This document shows, one piece after another, positions 1 to 6,763 of a DNA stretch of 6,905 bases. The notes under the pieces were generated by a model, which saw nothing but the letters and a program-made list of their open reading frames with translations, was not told the DNA's origin and searched no databases. The stretch is from positions 1-6,905 of the forward strand of contig CAMBHH010000180.1 of the NCBI GenBank assembly GCA_945866505.1, given 5' to 3'. Position 1 is the first letter of the stretch, and the number at the start of each line of letters is the position of its first letter. This DNA comes from Flavobacterium psychrophilum. Lineage in GTDB: Bacteria; Bacteroidota; Bacteroidia; Flavobacteriales; Flavobacteriaceae. The position numbers and the translations under genes are program-made.

Positions 1-959
1 GAATTCTGGGAAAAAAGAAATTCTATCTTAAAAATGCATTGGTCATTGAACAATTGGCCAAAGTAGACACTATAGTTTTTGACAAGACAGGAACGATTAC
101 GACCAATAAAAAATCGAATGTTTCTTATGACGGGAAAGTGCTTTCTGAGGAGGATTTAGTATTGGTAAAAAACGTTCTCCGTGCTTCAAATCATCCCTTA
201 AGCAGGATGCTTTATGATTTTTTGCCTGAAGGGAAAAGATTGAAAATTAATAATTTTCAAGAAATCACTGGAAAAGGAATTCAAGCTGAAATAGAAGGTG
301 ATCAATTGCAAATAGGTTCTGCTACTTTTGTTGGAGAGTCCGACGAAAGCAGTATTCAACAAACATCGGTACACATCAAGATTAATGATGTCTATTTTGG
401 AAAATACATTTTTAACAATCAGTACAGAGAAGGTTTAGCTGCACTTTTTAAGAATCTAAGTGCCAATTATCAAATTAAGGTTTTGTCTGGGGATAATGAA
501 GGGGAACGTATTTCATTGGAAAATATTTTACCCAAAAACACCGAATTAATTTTTAATCAAAAGCCAGAACAAAAACTGGAATTCATTAAAAAATTACAAG
601 AAAAAGGTCAAAATGTGATGATGGTTGGCGACGGACTGAATGACGCTGGAGCATTGGCTCAAAGCAATATAGGGATTTCAATTTCAGAAAATGTAAATAT
701 TTTTTCGCCTGCCTGCGATGCAATTTTAGATGCCAATGAATTCGAAAATCTGAATTATTTTTTAAAATTGTCTAAAAAAGCGATCAAAACAATCAAGATG
801 AGTTTTTCATTATCACTTTTATATAATGTAATTGGATTGTCATTTGCCATAAGCGGAAATCTTCAGCCATTGGTTGCAGCCATAATAATGCCTTTGAGCA
901 CAGTTACTATCGTGAGTTTTGTGACAGTGATGAGTAATTATTATGCAAGTAAAAAATAG
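1..959 (+). CDS. ccoI: Copper-translocating P-type ATPase CcoI (FixI), C-terminal part; 5' end outside window
   Basis: P1B-type ATPase that moves copper across the inner membrane for cbb3 oxidase assembly. The frame is open from the window edge (first full codon at 3), so the gene starts upstream; the TTG at 39 is internal, not a start. Visible motifs are the phosphorylation motif DKTGT (81-95), the HP dipeptide of the nucleotide-binding domain (192-197, in SNHPLSR), SGDN (486-497) and the hinge motif GDGLND (627-644). Two C-terminal helices follow, with a Tyr-Asn pair (822-827) and a MPLST segment from 888 that match the metal-site helices of Cu+ ATPases. The N-terminal metal-binding domain and CPC helix are not in the window. 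Calling it CcoI rather than general CopA rests on the adjacent ccoS and oxidase genes and on the short C-terminus. It ends 132 bp before ccoS. Confidence 0.93.
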   Translation, partial: ILGKKKFYLKNALVIEQLAKVDTIVFDKTGTITTNKKSNVSYDGKVLSEEDLVLVKNVLRASNHPLSRMLYDFLPEGKRLKINNFQEITGKGIQAEIEGDQLQIGSATFVGESDESSIQQTSVHIKINDVYFGKYIFNNQYREGLAALFKNLSANYQIKVLSGDNEGERISLENILPKNTELIFNQKPEQKLEFIKKLQEKGQNVMMVGDGLNDAGALAQSNIGISISENVNIFSPACDAILDANEFENLNYFLKLSKKAIKTIKMSFSLSLLYNVIGLSFAISGNLQPLVAAIIMPLSTVTIVSFVTVMSNYYASKK

Positions 960-1028
960 AATTATATAACTTTTTAGAGTTATTACAGTTTAATTTTGGG
1001 AGTAATTTTACGATTATTTTGTAGGTAG

Positions 1029-1044
1029 TATGACAAATGTCATA
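1029..1044. promoter_or_regulatory. Crp/Fnr-family (Fnr/FixK-like) operator palindrome
   Basis: A perfect 16-bp inverted repeat, tATGACA-AA-TGTCATa, lies in the ccoI-ccoS gap. Its arms contain TGA-N6-TCA, the same spacing as Fnr (TTGAT-N4-ATCAA) and FixK sites. Its centre (1036.5) is about 41 bp upstream of the start predicted from the downstream -7 element, the usual place for a class II activator. No -33 TTTG is evident at the right distance from that -7 element, which also fits an activator-dependent promoter. Fnr/FixK proteins control cbb3 operons in other bacteria; the regulator here is not in the window and its identity is inferred. Confidence 0.6.
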
Positions 1045-1065
1045 TTTTATTCCAACAGCCCTGAG

Positions 1066-1073
1066 TATTTTTG
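1066..1073 (+). promoter_or_regulatory. Predicted Bacteroidota -7 promoter element for the cco operon
   Basis: TATTTTTG is an exact match to the Bacteroidota -7 consensus TAnnTTTG. It would place the transcription start near 1077-1080, giving a leader of about 12-15 nt before the ccoS ATG at 1092. The match is short and could occur by chance in AT-rich DNA. Its position between the palindrome and the first oxidase-operon gene is what makes it credible. Confidence 0.5.
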
Positions 1074-1091
1074 TCGATATAAATATAAGAT

Positions 1092-1298
1092 ATGAGCGTT
1101 ATTTATTTACTAATTTCCATCAGTATATTAGTTGCGATTTTCTTCTTTATTGCCTTTGTAATGGCAGTAAAGAAAGGACAATATGACGACGATTACACTC
1201 CTTCGGTTCGAATGCTTTTTGATGATGAACTTGTCAAAAAAGTTCAGAGTGCAGCGCTGAAAAAGTTAGCCGATGATGAACAAACTCTTAACCCTTAA
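1092..1298 (+). CDS. ccoS: cbb3 oxidase maturation protein CcoS
   Basis: Small membrane protein needed for maturation of cbb3 oxidase; in studied bacteria CcoS affects cofactor (heme b/CuB) insertion into CcoN. It has 68 residues, typical for the family. There is one N-terminal transmembrane helix (about residues 3-25), then the family signature running from KKGQYDDD to VRMLFDDE (about 27-46), and a short charged tail. The ATG at 1092 follows an A/T-rich leader without a Shine-Dalgarno motif, as is usual in Bacteroidota. It is the first gene after the predicted Fnr-type promoter and lies 34 bp before ccoNO, so it is probably the leading gene of the operon. Confidence 0.92.
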   Translation: MSVIYLLISISILVAIFFFIAFVMAVKKGQYDDDYTPSVRMLFDDELVKKVQSAALKKLADDEQTLNP

Positions 1299-1332
1299 CA
1301 GATAACATATAACCAATTAACAATTATTATTT

Positions 1333-3516
1333 ATGGAAATGCAACAGTTTTATTATGACAACAAAATTGTAAAGAAATTCATTTACGCAACCATTGTTTT
1401 TGGTGTTGTGGGAATGTTAGTAGGGCTAATTTTGGCCATAATGTTTCTTTTTCCAAATCTTACCGACGGAATTTCGTGGTTGAGTTTCGGTAGACTGAGA
1501 CCTTTACATACCAACGCGGTAATTTTTGCCTTTGTAGGAAATGCAATGTTTGCCGGGGTTTATTATTCATTACAGCGATTATTAAAAGCAAGAATGTTCA
1601 GTGACTTTTTAAGTAATTTGAATTTTTGGGGTTGGCAATTAATTATTGTTGCAGCAGCAATTTCTTTGCCATTAGGGTACAGTACTTCCAAAGAATATGC
1701 TGAATTAGAATGGCCAATAGATATTGCCATTGCCTTAATTTGGGTAGCTTTTGGTGTCAATATGATTGGGACTATTTTAAAAAGAAGAGAGCGTCATTTA
1801 TATGTAGCCATCTGGTTTTATATTGCCACTTTCGTAACTGTTGCTGTTTTGCACATTTTCAACAGTTTAGAATTGCCAATTTCCATGACAAAAAGTTACT
1901 CTGTTTACGCTGGAGTTCAAGATGCTTTGGTTCAATGGTGGTACGGTCATAACGCAGTTGCATTTTTCTTGACCACTCCATTTTTAGGATTGATGTATTA
2001 TTTTGTTCCAAAAGTAGCGAATCGTCCCGTGTATTCTTATAGATTGTCTATTGTTCACTTTTGGTCGTTGATATTTTTATACATCTGGGCAGGACCTCAC
2101 CATTTGTTGTATTCCGCTTTACCAACTTGGGCGCAAAATTTAGGGGTTGTGTTCTCCATTATGTTGATTGCGCCATCTTGGGGAGGTATGATTAACGGAC
2201 TATTGACACTTAGAGGTGTTTGGGATAAAGTGCGTGAAGAACCCGTTTTGAAATTCTTCGTTGTGGCTATTACTGGTTATGGTATGGCTACTTTTGAAGG
2301 GCCAATGTTGTCGCTTAAAAATGTAAATGCTATTGCACATTACACCGACTGGATTATTGCACACGTTCACGTTGGAGCTTTAGCTTGGAACGGATTTATG
2401 TCATTTGGTATTATTTATTGGTTAATTCCAAGAATGGCCAAAAGCAAGCTATATTCTATTAAATTAGCCAATTTCCATTTCTGGATTGGAACTTTAGGAA
2501 TTATACTTTATGCCCTTCCAATGTATGTTGCTGGTTTTACGCAAGCTTCTATGTGGAAACAATTTAACCCAGACGGAACATTAACGTATGGTAACTTTCT
2601 TGAAACAGTAACTCAACTTATGCCAATGTATTGGATGAGAGCTATTGGAGGAACATTATATTTAGTTGGTATGTTGGTTTTGGTTTACAATATTATCCAA
2701 ACCGTAAGATCTAGTGAAACCATCGAAGATGAATTAGCTGAAGCTCCTGAATTACAAAAAATTAGTACAGGAAGAATCAAAGGTGAAAAATACCACGCTT
2801 GGTTAGAAAGAAAACCTATCCAATTAACCATTTTTGCAGTAGTTGCTATTCTAATTGGTGGAATTGTTCAAATTGTTCCAACAATTATGATAAAATCTAA
2901 CATTCCAACTATTGCTAGTGTAAAACCCTATTCGCCTTTAGAATTGCAAGGTCGTGATTTATACATTCGAGAAGGATGTGTGGGTTGTCACTCACAATCA
3001 GTTCGACCTTTCCGCAGTGAAGTAGAACGTTATGGACCACAATCTAAAGCTGGAGAATTTGTTTACGATCACCCATTTCTTTGGGGGTCTAAACGTACAG
3101 GTCCAGATTTATTGAGAGAAGGTGGGAAATTCAACGACAATTGGCATTTCAATCACTTCTGGGATCCACAAGCAGTTTCAAAAGGTTCAATAATGCCAGG
3201 CTACAAATGGTTGTTTGACAATGAAGCTATGGATATTTCAATGACAGAAAAGAAAATGAAAGCTATGCAAACTCTAGGTGTTCCATATACCGATGAACAA
3301 ATTGCAAATGGACAAAAAGATTTAAGAGCACAAGCTTTGAAAATTGAAGAAAGTTTGAAATCGGATCCTGACTTTGTCAAAAGTTATGCTGATAGTAAGA
3401 AAAAAGCAGAGGCCAGAGGAGAAAAATTTGTTCCAATGAATGAAAGAGAAATCGTTGCGCTAATCGCCTACATTCAAAGACTTGGAACTGACATCAAAGT
3501 GAAAACTACTAAATAA
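1333..3516 (+). CDS. ccoNO: cbb3-type cytochrome c oxidase, fused subunits I and II (CcoNO)
   Basis: Catalytic core that reduces O2 to water and conserves energy as a proton gradient. It has 727 residues. Residues 1 to about 456 form the CcoN part with about 12 hydrophobic helices: H59 (LHTNAVIF) and H346 fit the low-spin heme b ligands, H344 the heme b3 ligand, and H206 with H256-H257 the CuB ligands. Y250 fits the tyrosine cross-linked to a CuB histidine, and E322 lies in the conserved FEGPML segment. These positions are one less than the Pseudomonas stutzeri numbering I recall. After a charged linker of about 40 residues, a helix (about 496-518) starts the CcoO part, which carries one c-type heme motif CVGCH (549-553) and the axial Met in IMPGY (M621). 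All ligands are present in one unbroken frame. The start could be Met1 or Met3. The gene ends 8 bp before ccoQ. Confidence 0.97.
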   Translation: MEMQQFYYDNKIVKKFIYATIVFGVVGMLVGLILAIMFLFPNLTDGISWLSFGRLRPLHTNAVIFAFVGNAMFAGVYYSLQRLLKARMFSDFLSNLNFWGWQLIIVAAAISLPLGYSTSKEYAELEWPIDIAIALIWVAFGVNMIGTILKRRERHLYVAIWFYIATFVTVAVLHIFNSLELPISMTKSYSVYAGVQDALVQWWYGHNAVAFFLTTPFLGLMYYFVPKVANRPVYSYRLSIVHFWSLIFLYIWAGPHHLLYSALPTWAQNLGVVFSIMLIAPSWGGMINGLLTLRGVWDKVREEPVLKFFVVAITGYGMATFEGPMLSLKNVNAIAHYTDWIIAHVHVGALAWNGFMSFGIIYWLIPRMAKSKLYSIKLANFHFWIGTLGIILYALPMYVAGFTQASMWKQFNPDGTLTYGNFLETVTQLMPMYWMRAIGGTLYLVGMLVLVYNIIQTVRSSETIEDELAEAPELQKISTGRIKGEKYHAWLERKPIQLTIFAVVAILIGGIVQIVPTIMIKSNIPTIASVKPYSPLELQGRDLYIREGCVGCHSQSVRPFRSEVERYGPQSKAGEFVYDHPFLWGSKRTGPDLLREGGKFNDNWHFNHFWDPQAVSKGSIMPGYKWLFDNEAMDISMTEKKMKAMQTLGVPYTDEQIANGQKDLRAQALKIEESLKSDPDFVKSYADSKKKAEARGEKFVPMNEREIVALIAYIQRLGTDIKVKTTK

Positions 3517-3524
3517 GAGAAATT

Positions 3525-3692
3525 ATGTTCGAACAAATTAAACATAATATGGAAACTATCGAAGGCATCGAGAGCTATCCTATAATTTCATTACTTATTT
3601 TCTTTATCTTTTTTGTGGGACTTGCCTTTTGGGTCTTCTCATACAAAAAAGAAAAAATCGAGGAAATGAGTCAAATTCCTTTGAACGATTAA
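3525..3692 (+). CDS. ccoQ: Small cbb3 oxidase subunit, CcoQ/FixQ-like
   Basis: A 55-residue ORF starts 8 bp after the ccoNO stop and ends 38 bp before ccoP. The protein has a polar N-terminus, one transmembrane helix (about residues 19-37, rich in Ile, Phe and Leu) and a charged tail beginning YKKEKIEEM, the layout of CcoQ, a single-helix accessory subunit that stabilises the oxidase. Sequence identity among CcoQ proteins is low, so the call rests on size, topology and its place between ccoNO and ccoP. It is short and easily missed. A longer overlapping frame from 3629 runs through it but is only an artificial upstream extension of ccoP. Confidence 0.85.
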   Translation: MFEQIKHNMETIEGIESYPIISLLIFFIFFVGLAFWVFSYKKEKIEEMSQIPLND

Positions 3693-3730
3693 AACCAAAC
3701 CAAATATATAATTTTCAAAATAGATATAAA

Positions 3731-4666
3731 ATGAAAAAATTAATCCCATCATATATAAGAGTTCTTGTCGTTTTTTTTGCGGTATTTGCTGCAATGGAAT
3801 ATTTCATTGACTCTGGAGATAGACCAGCATTTATTAAATTTCCAATGGTTGCTCTTTTTTTATTAGTATTTCTTTTCTTAGTGATAGCGATAGAAGTTAC
3901 TGTAAATGCAGTTGATACTATAACATATCAATTACTAACTGAAGAACAAAAAGCCAAATTAGAAGAAGTTAAAGAAGTGCGTTTCACAGATAGTGCTATT
4001 TACAAAAAAGTATTAGATTTCTTGCTTAAACCAAAACAACATGATGATGAGGGACAATTACTGCTACACCACGATTATGATGGTATCAAAGAATTAGATA
4101 ATAATTTGCCGCCTTGGTGGGTGTATTTATTCTATGGTTGTATCATTTTTGCAGCGGTATATTTAGTTCGATTTGAAATAATGGGAGGCGATAATCAAGA
4201 AATGGAGCTTAAAAAAGAAATGGCTCAAGCCCAAATTGATATTGCTGAATACAAGAAGACAGCTCCAGATTTGATGGATGAAAAAACGGTTACTTTACTA
4301 ACGGATGCTGCAGATTTAGCAGCAGGTAAAGCTATCTTTACTGCCAATTGTGTCGTTTGTCACAGAGCTGATGCTGGTGGGCAAATTGGACCAAACTTAA
4401 CCGATGATCAATGGATTTTGGGTGGCGGAATTAAAAATATTTTTCACACTTTAGTAAATGGTGGTAGAGACGGAAAAGGTATGATTTCTTGGAAAGGCAC
4501 ATTGAAACCTACGCAAATGCAAGAGGTGGCAAGTTATGTGATATCTTTACACGGTTCCAATCCAAAAGATCCTAAAGCACCAGAAGGTGAAGTTTGGGTT
4601 GATGCAAATGCTCCAAAAACTACGTCGACAGCTACTGCAACTTTAGGTAGTGCAGCAATAAAATAG
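3731..4666 (+). CDS. ccoP: cbb3-type cytochrome c oxidase subunit III (CcoP), monoheme form
   Basis: Membrane-anchored c-type cytochrome that passes electrons to CcoNO. It has 311 residues. Two N-terminal helices (about 9-25 and 36-56) are followed by a charged cytoplasmic-type segment, the FixP N-domain signature running from DGIKELDN to LPPWW (117-130) and a third helix (about 130-148). After a charged, probably helical linker comes one cytochrome c domain with CVVCH (207-211), GPNLTDDQW (220-228) and likely axial Met M251. Proteobacterial CcoP usually has two CxxCH motifs and one main anchor; here there is one heme and two extra helices at similar total length. I chose the ATG at 3731 because it gives MKK followed by a helix after an A-rich leader. 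The in-frame ATG at 3629 would overlap ccoQ and add 34 polar residues with no family resemblance. The C-terminal tail is low-complexity Thr/Ala. Confidence 0.95.
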   Translation: MKKLIPSYIRVLVVFFAVFAAMEYFIDSGDRPAFIKFPMVALFLLVFLFLVIAIEVTVNAVDTITYQLLTEEQKAKLEEVKEVRFTDSAIYKKVLDFLLKPKQHDDEGQLLLHHDYDGIKELDNNLPPWWVYLFYGCIIFAAVYLVRFEIMGGDNQEMELKKEMAQAQIDIAEYKKTAPDLMDEKTVTLLTDAADLAAGKAIFTANCVVCHRADAGGQIGPNLTDDQWILGGGIKNIFHTLVNGGRDGKGMISWKGTLKPTQMQEVASYVISLHGSNPKDPKAPEGEVWVDANAPKTTSTATATLGSAAIK

Positions 4667-4705
4667 TACTATTTTTATTATATGTTTAATAGTTTTTAAG
4701 TTCAT

Positions 4706-4740
4706 AATCTTTGTCAAAGTCACTAACCTAGACAAAGATT
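4706..4740. repeat. Inverted repeat (10-bp stem, 15-nt loop) between ccoP and ccoG; possible attenuator or dispersed palindrome
   Basis: AATCTTTGTC (4706-4715) is perfectly complementary to GACAAAGATT (4731-4740). The left arm continues into a nested palindrome CTTTG-T-CAAAG (4709-4719). A short T run (4739-4742) follows on the + strand, so it could act as a weak intrinsic terminator or an RNA-processing or stability hairpin that lowers ccoG-ccoH expression relative to the structural genes. It sits 26 bp before the ccoG ATG, and I see no clear TAnnTTTG promoter in the gap, so some read-through seems needed. CTTTGTCAAAG-like palindromes are, from memory and unchecked, common between genes in Flavobacterium. 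Confidence 0.55.
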
Positions 4741-4766
4741 TTATGATTAAATAAAGATCCCAAAAA

Positions 4767-6185
4767 ATGCCAAAATTACCAGACCAATATTTCAGAGATA
4801 CCATCGGGACCATTGACGAAAACGGAAATAGAAAATTTATTTTTCCCAAAAAACCTTCAGGAAAATTTTATGATTACCGAAAGTGGGTGAGCTACGTTTT
4901 GTTGATTATTTTGGTTGCAAATCCTTTCGTAAAGATTAATGGCAATCAATTTATGATGTTCAATGTATTGGAAAGAAGATTCAATATTTTCGGATTTCCA
5001 TTTTGGCCACAAGATTTTTACCTCTTTGTAATATCAATGATTGTTGGTGTTGTTTTCGTTATATTGTTTACGGTAATTTTTGGGAGAATATTTTGCGGTT
5101 GGATTTGTCCTCAAACTATTTTTCTCGAAATGGTTTTCCGCAGAATTGAATATTGGATAGAAGGCGATCGTGGTGCTCAAATTCGTTTAGAAAAACAACA
5201 ATGGAACGCCGAAAAGATTAGGAAGAAAGTATTTAAATGGTTTGTTTTTTTAATAATATCTTTTGGGATTGCCAATGTTTTTCTAGCATACCTTGTTGGT
5301 AGCGACAAATTAATTATAATGATCGAGGATGGTCCGGAATCTCATACTAGCACCTTGATTTCTTTATTTATTTTTACGGGAGTTTTCTACTTTATTTTCG
5401 TTTGGTTCAGAGAACAAGTTTGTATTATTGCTTGTCCTTACGGAAGATTGCAAGGCGTATTATTAGATAATAAATCCATCAATGTAGCTTATGATTTTGT
5501 TCGAGGCGAAAAGGAATTTGGCAGAGCCAAATTCAATAAGCAAGAAGACCGGGCAGCTACCGGAAAAGGAGATTGTATTGATTGCAAACAATGCGTGCAC
5601 GTTTGTCCAACAGGAATTGATATTAGAAACGGAACTCAGTTAGAATGTATTAATTGCACGGCTTGCATCGATGAATGTGATACCATAATGGAAGGTGTTG
5701 GTTTACCGAAGGGATTGATACGGTATGCCTCTGAAGATGAAATCGAAAAAAAGGCGAAGTTCAAATTTACGACAAGAATGAAAGGCTATTCGGCTGTCTT
5801 GTTTATTTTGATAGGTATATTATCTGGATTATTGTTCTTGCGAACCGATGTTGAAGCTGTTTTTTTAAGATTGCCAGGTCAATTGTTTCAGCATAAAGGA
5901 GATAACATTAGCAATATTTATACTTTTAAGGTTATCAATAAAACCAATAACGATTTTAATAATATTCATTTTAAACTAGTTGGAATAAAAGGAACTTTAA
6001 AAGTTGTTGGTGAACAAGATTTAAAAGTGCCAAAACAAGGAATGAAAAGCGGCACTATGTTTATAGAAATCAATCATTATCTGTTGGAATCCGACAAAAC
6101 AAAACTAGAAATAGAAGTTTATGATGGCAATAAAAAAATTGAAACATCTAAAACTAGCTTTTTAAGTCCCAGAAGTTTTGATTAA
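4767..6185 (+). CDS. ccoG: cbb3 oxidase assembly protein CcoG (FixG), membrane-bound iron-sulfur Cu(II) reductase
   Basis: Membrane iron-sulfur protein; Rhodobacter CcoG has been shown to reduce Cu(II) to Cu(I) for the copper supply to cbb3 oxidase. It has 472 residues, the usual length. Predicted helices lie at about 41-55, 84-108, 156-176, 195-213 and 341-358. CGWICP (110-115) and CIIACP (219-224) are the membrane-associated cysteine pairs of the NapH/FixG family. Two ferredoxin motifs follow: C270, C273, C276, C280 and C294, C297, C300, C304, each CxxCxxCxxxC, for two [4Fe-4S] clusters. After the last helix the roughly 110-residue C-terminus matches the periplasmic Ig-like FixG domain. All cysteines are present. 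The start at 4767 follows an A-run and leads into the typical RDTIGTIDENG opening. ccoH follows 30 bp downstream. Confidence 0.97.
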   Translation: MPKLPDQYFRDTIGTIDENGNRKFIFPKKPSGKFYDYRKWVSYVLLIILVANPFVKINGNQFMMFNVLERRFNIFGFPFWPQDFYLFVISMIVGVVFVILFTVIFGRIFCGWICPQTIFLEMVFRRIEYWIEGDRGAQIRLEKQQWNAEKIRKKVFKWFVFLIISFGIANVFLAYLVGSDKLIIMIEDGPESHTSTLISLFIFTGVFYFIFVWFREQVCIIACPYGRLQGVLLDNKSINVAYDFVRGEKEFGRAKFNKQEDRAATGKGDCIDCKQCVHVCPTGIDIRNGTQLECINCTACIDECDTIMEGVGLPKGLIRYASEDEIEKKAKFKFTTRMKGYSAVLFILIGILSGLLFLRTDVEAVFLRLPGQLFQHKGDNISNIYTFKVINKTNNDFNNIHFKLVGIKGTLKVVGEQDLKVPKQGMKSGTMFIEINHYLLESDKTKLEIEVYDGNKKIETSKTSFLSPRSFD

Positions 6186-6215
6186 CTTTATTATATCTAA
6201 TTAAAATAAGACAGC

Positions 6216-6665
6216 ATGAAAATTAATTGGGGAACAGGAATAGTAATTGCTTTTGCATCATTCATTACTTTTATTTTATATTTTGTAATTAGCGTACAAT
6301 CCAATTCAAAATACGACAACGAATTGGTTGTAGAAGAATATTATAAGCACGATGCGAAATTTGGGGATGAAATGGTAAGAGTTCAAAATGCTCAAGATTT
6401 GCCACAAAAGTCGTCAATAATTACTACTTCGCAGGGAATTACAATAGTTTTTCCAGCCGTTTTTGTTGCAAAAAAAATACAAGGGAAAGTCTCTTTTTAC
6501 CGACCATCAGACAAAAAATTTGATTTTGAAATTCCTATTTCGCTTTCTAATTCTTCGATGAATATACCCAAGGAAAAATTATTAGGTGGTCGGTGGGATA
6601 TTAATATGGAATGGCAATATGATGGCAAACAATATCTCACTAAAGAGGTTGTTTATGTAAATTAA
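6216..6665 (+). CDS. ccoH: cbb3 oxidase assembly protein CcoH (FixH family)
   Basis: Small membrane-anchored protein required for cbb3 oxidase assembly or stability and linked to CcoI and copper insertion in Rhizobium and Rhodobacter. It has 149 residues, with one N-terminal helix (about 8-26) after MKINWGTG. The FixH-family segment EEYYKHDAKFGDEM (40-53) follows, then a beta-rich periplasmic domain ending in a GRWDINMEW-type strand. No cysteines or heme motifs are present. It lies 30 bp after ccoG and is probably co-transcribed with it. FixH proteins diverge strongly, so length, the N-terminal helix, the YY motif and gene order carry the assignment. Confidence 0.93.
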   Translation: MKINWGTGIVIAFASFITFILYFVISVQSNSKYDNELVVEEYYKHDAKFGDEMVRVQNAQDLPQKSSIITTSQGITIVFPAVFVAKKIQGKVSFYRPSDKKFDFEIPISLSNSSMNIPKEKLLGGRWDINMEWQYDGKQYLTKEVVYVN

Positions 6666-6673
6666 GGATCATA

Positions 6674-6757
6674 GAGAATAGATGAAGGGAGAATAGATAC
6701 TTTATTTAATATAACTTCTTTCGTCTATCAGTCTATTATCTATCCGTCTATTATCTA
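6674..6757. repeat. Paired 15-nt-period direct repeats forming an imperfect inverted repeat
   Basis: GAGAATAGAT occurs at 6674-6683 and again at 6689-6698, a period of 15 nt. GTCTATTATCTA occurs at 6731-6742 and 6746-6757, also a period of 15, with a related partial copy GTCTATCA at 6723. The two pairs are roughly complementary (shared AATAGA/TCTATT cores), so the region can fold into a long, mismatched hairpin around an AT-rich loop. It fills the 98-bp gap between ccoH and the next gene and ends 6 bp before that ATG. It may be a transcription-end structure or simple-sequence slippage; no coding frame or transposon end is visible. Confidence 0.6.
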
Positions 6758-6763
6758 AAAAAA

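Noticed and set aside
966..983. ATAACT/AGTTAT hairpin just after the ccoI stop as a terminator
   Set aside because: The stem is only 6 bp and AT-rich with no clear T run after it, so it is too weak to call a terminator.
995..1021. Second possible promoter (TTTG at 995-998 with TATTTTG at 1015-1021)
   Set aside because: The -7 element is imperfect and the spacing is too short for the Bacteroidota promoter layout; the element at 1066-1073 fits better.
1563..1760. 65-codon open frame on the - strand
   Set aside because: It lies wholly inside ccoNO, has no family resemblance, and is a by-product of the strongly conserved coding frame on the other strand.
1710..1952. 80-codon open frame on the + strand
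   Set aside because: It overlaps ccoNO in another frame and its Cys/Phe/His-rich translation looks like an out-of-frame reading of membrane-helix codons.
3629..3730. Upstream ATG extending ccoP by 34 residues
   Set aside because: The extension overlaps ccoQ, is polar and unrelated to the family, and the ATG at 3731 gives the typical N-terminus.
4643..4849. 68-codon open frame on the - strand across the ccoP-ccoG gap
   Set aside because: It runs over the inverted repeat and both gene ends, has no recognisable protein features, and the genes on the + strand explain the region.
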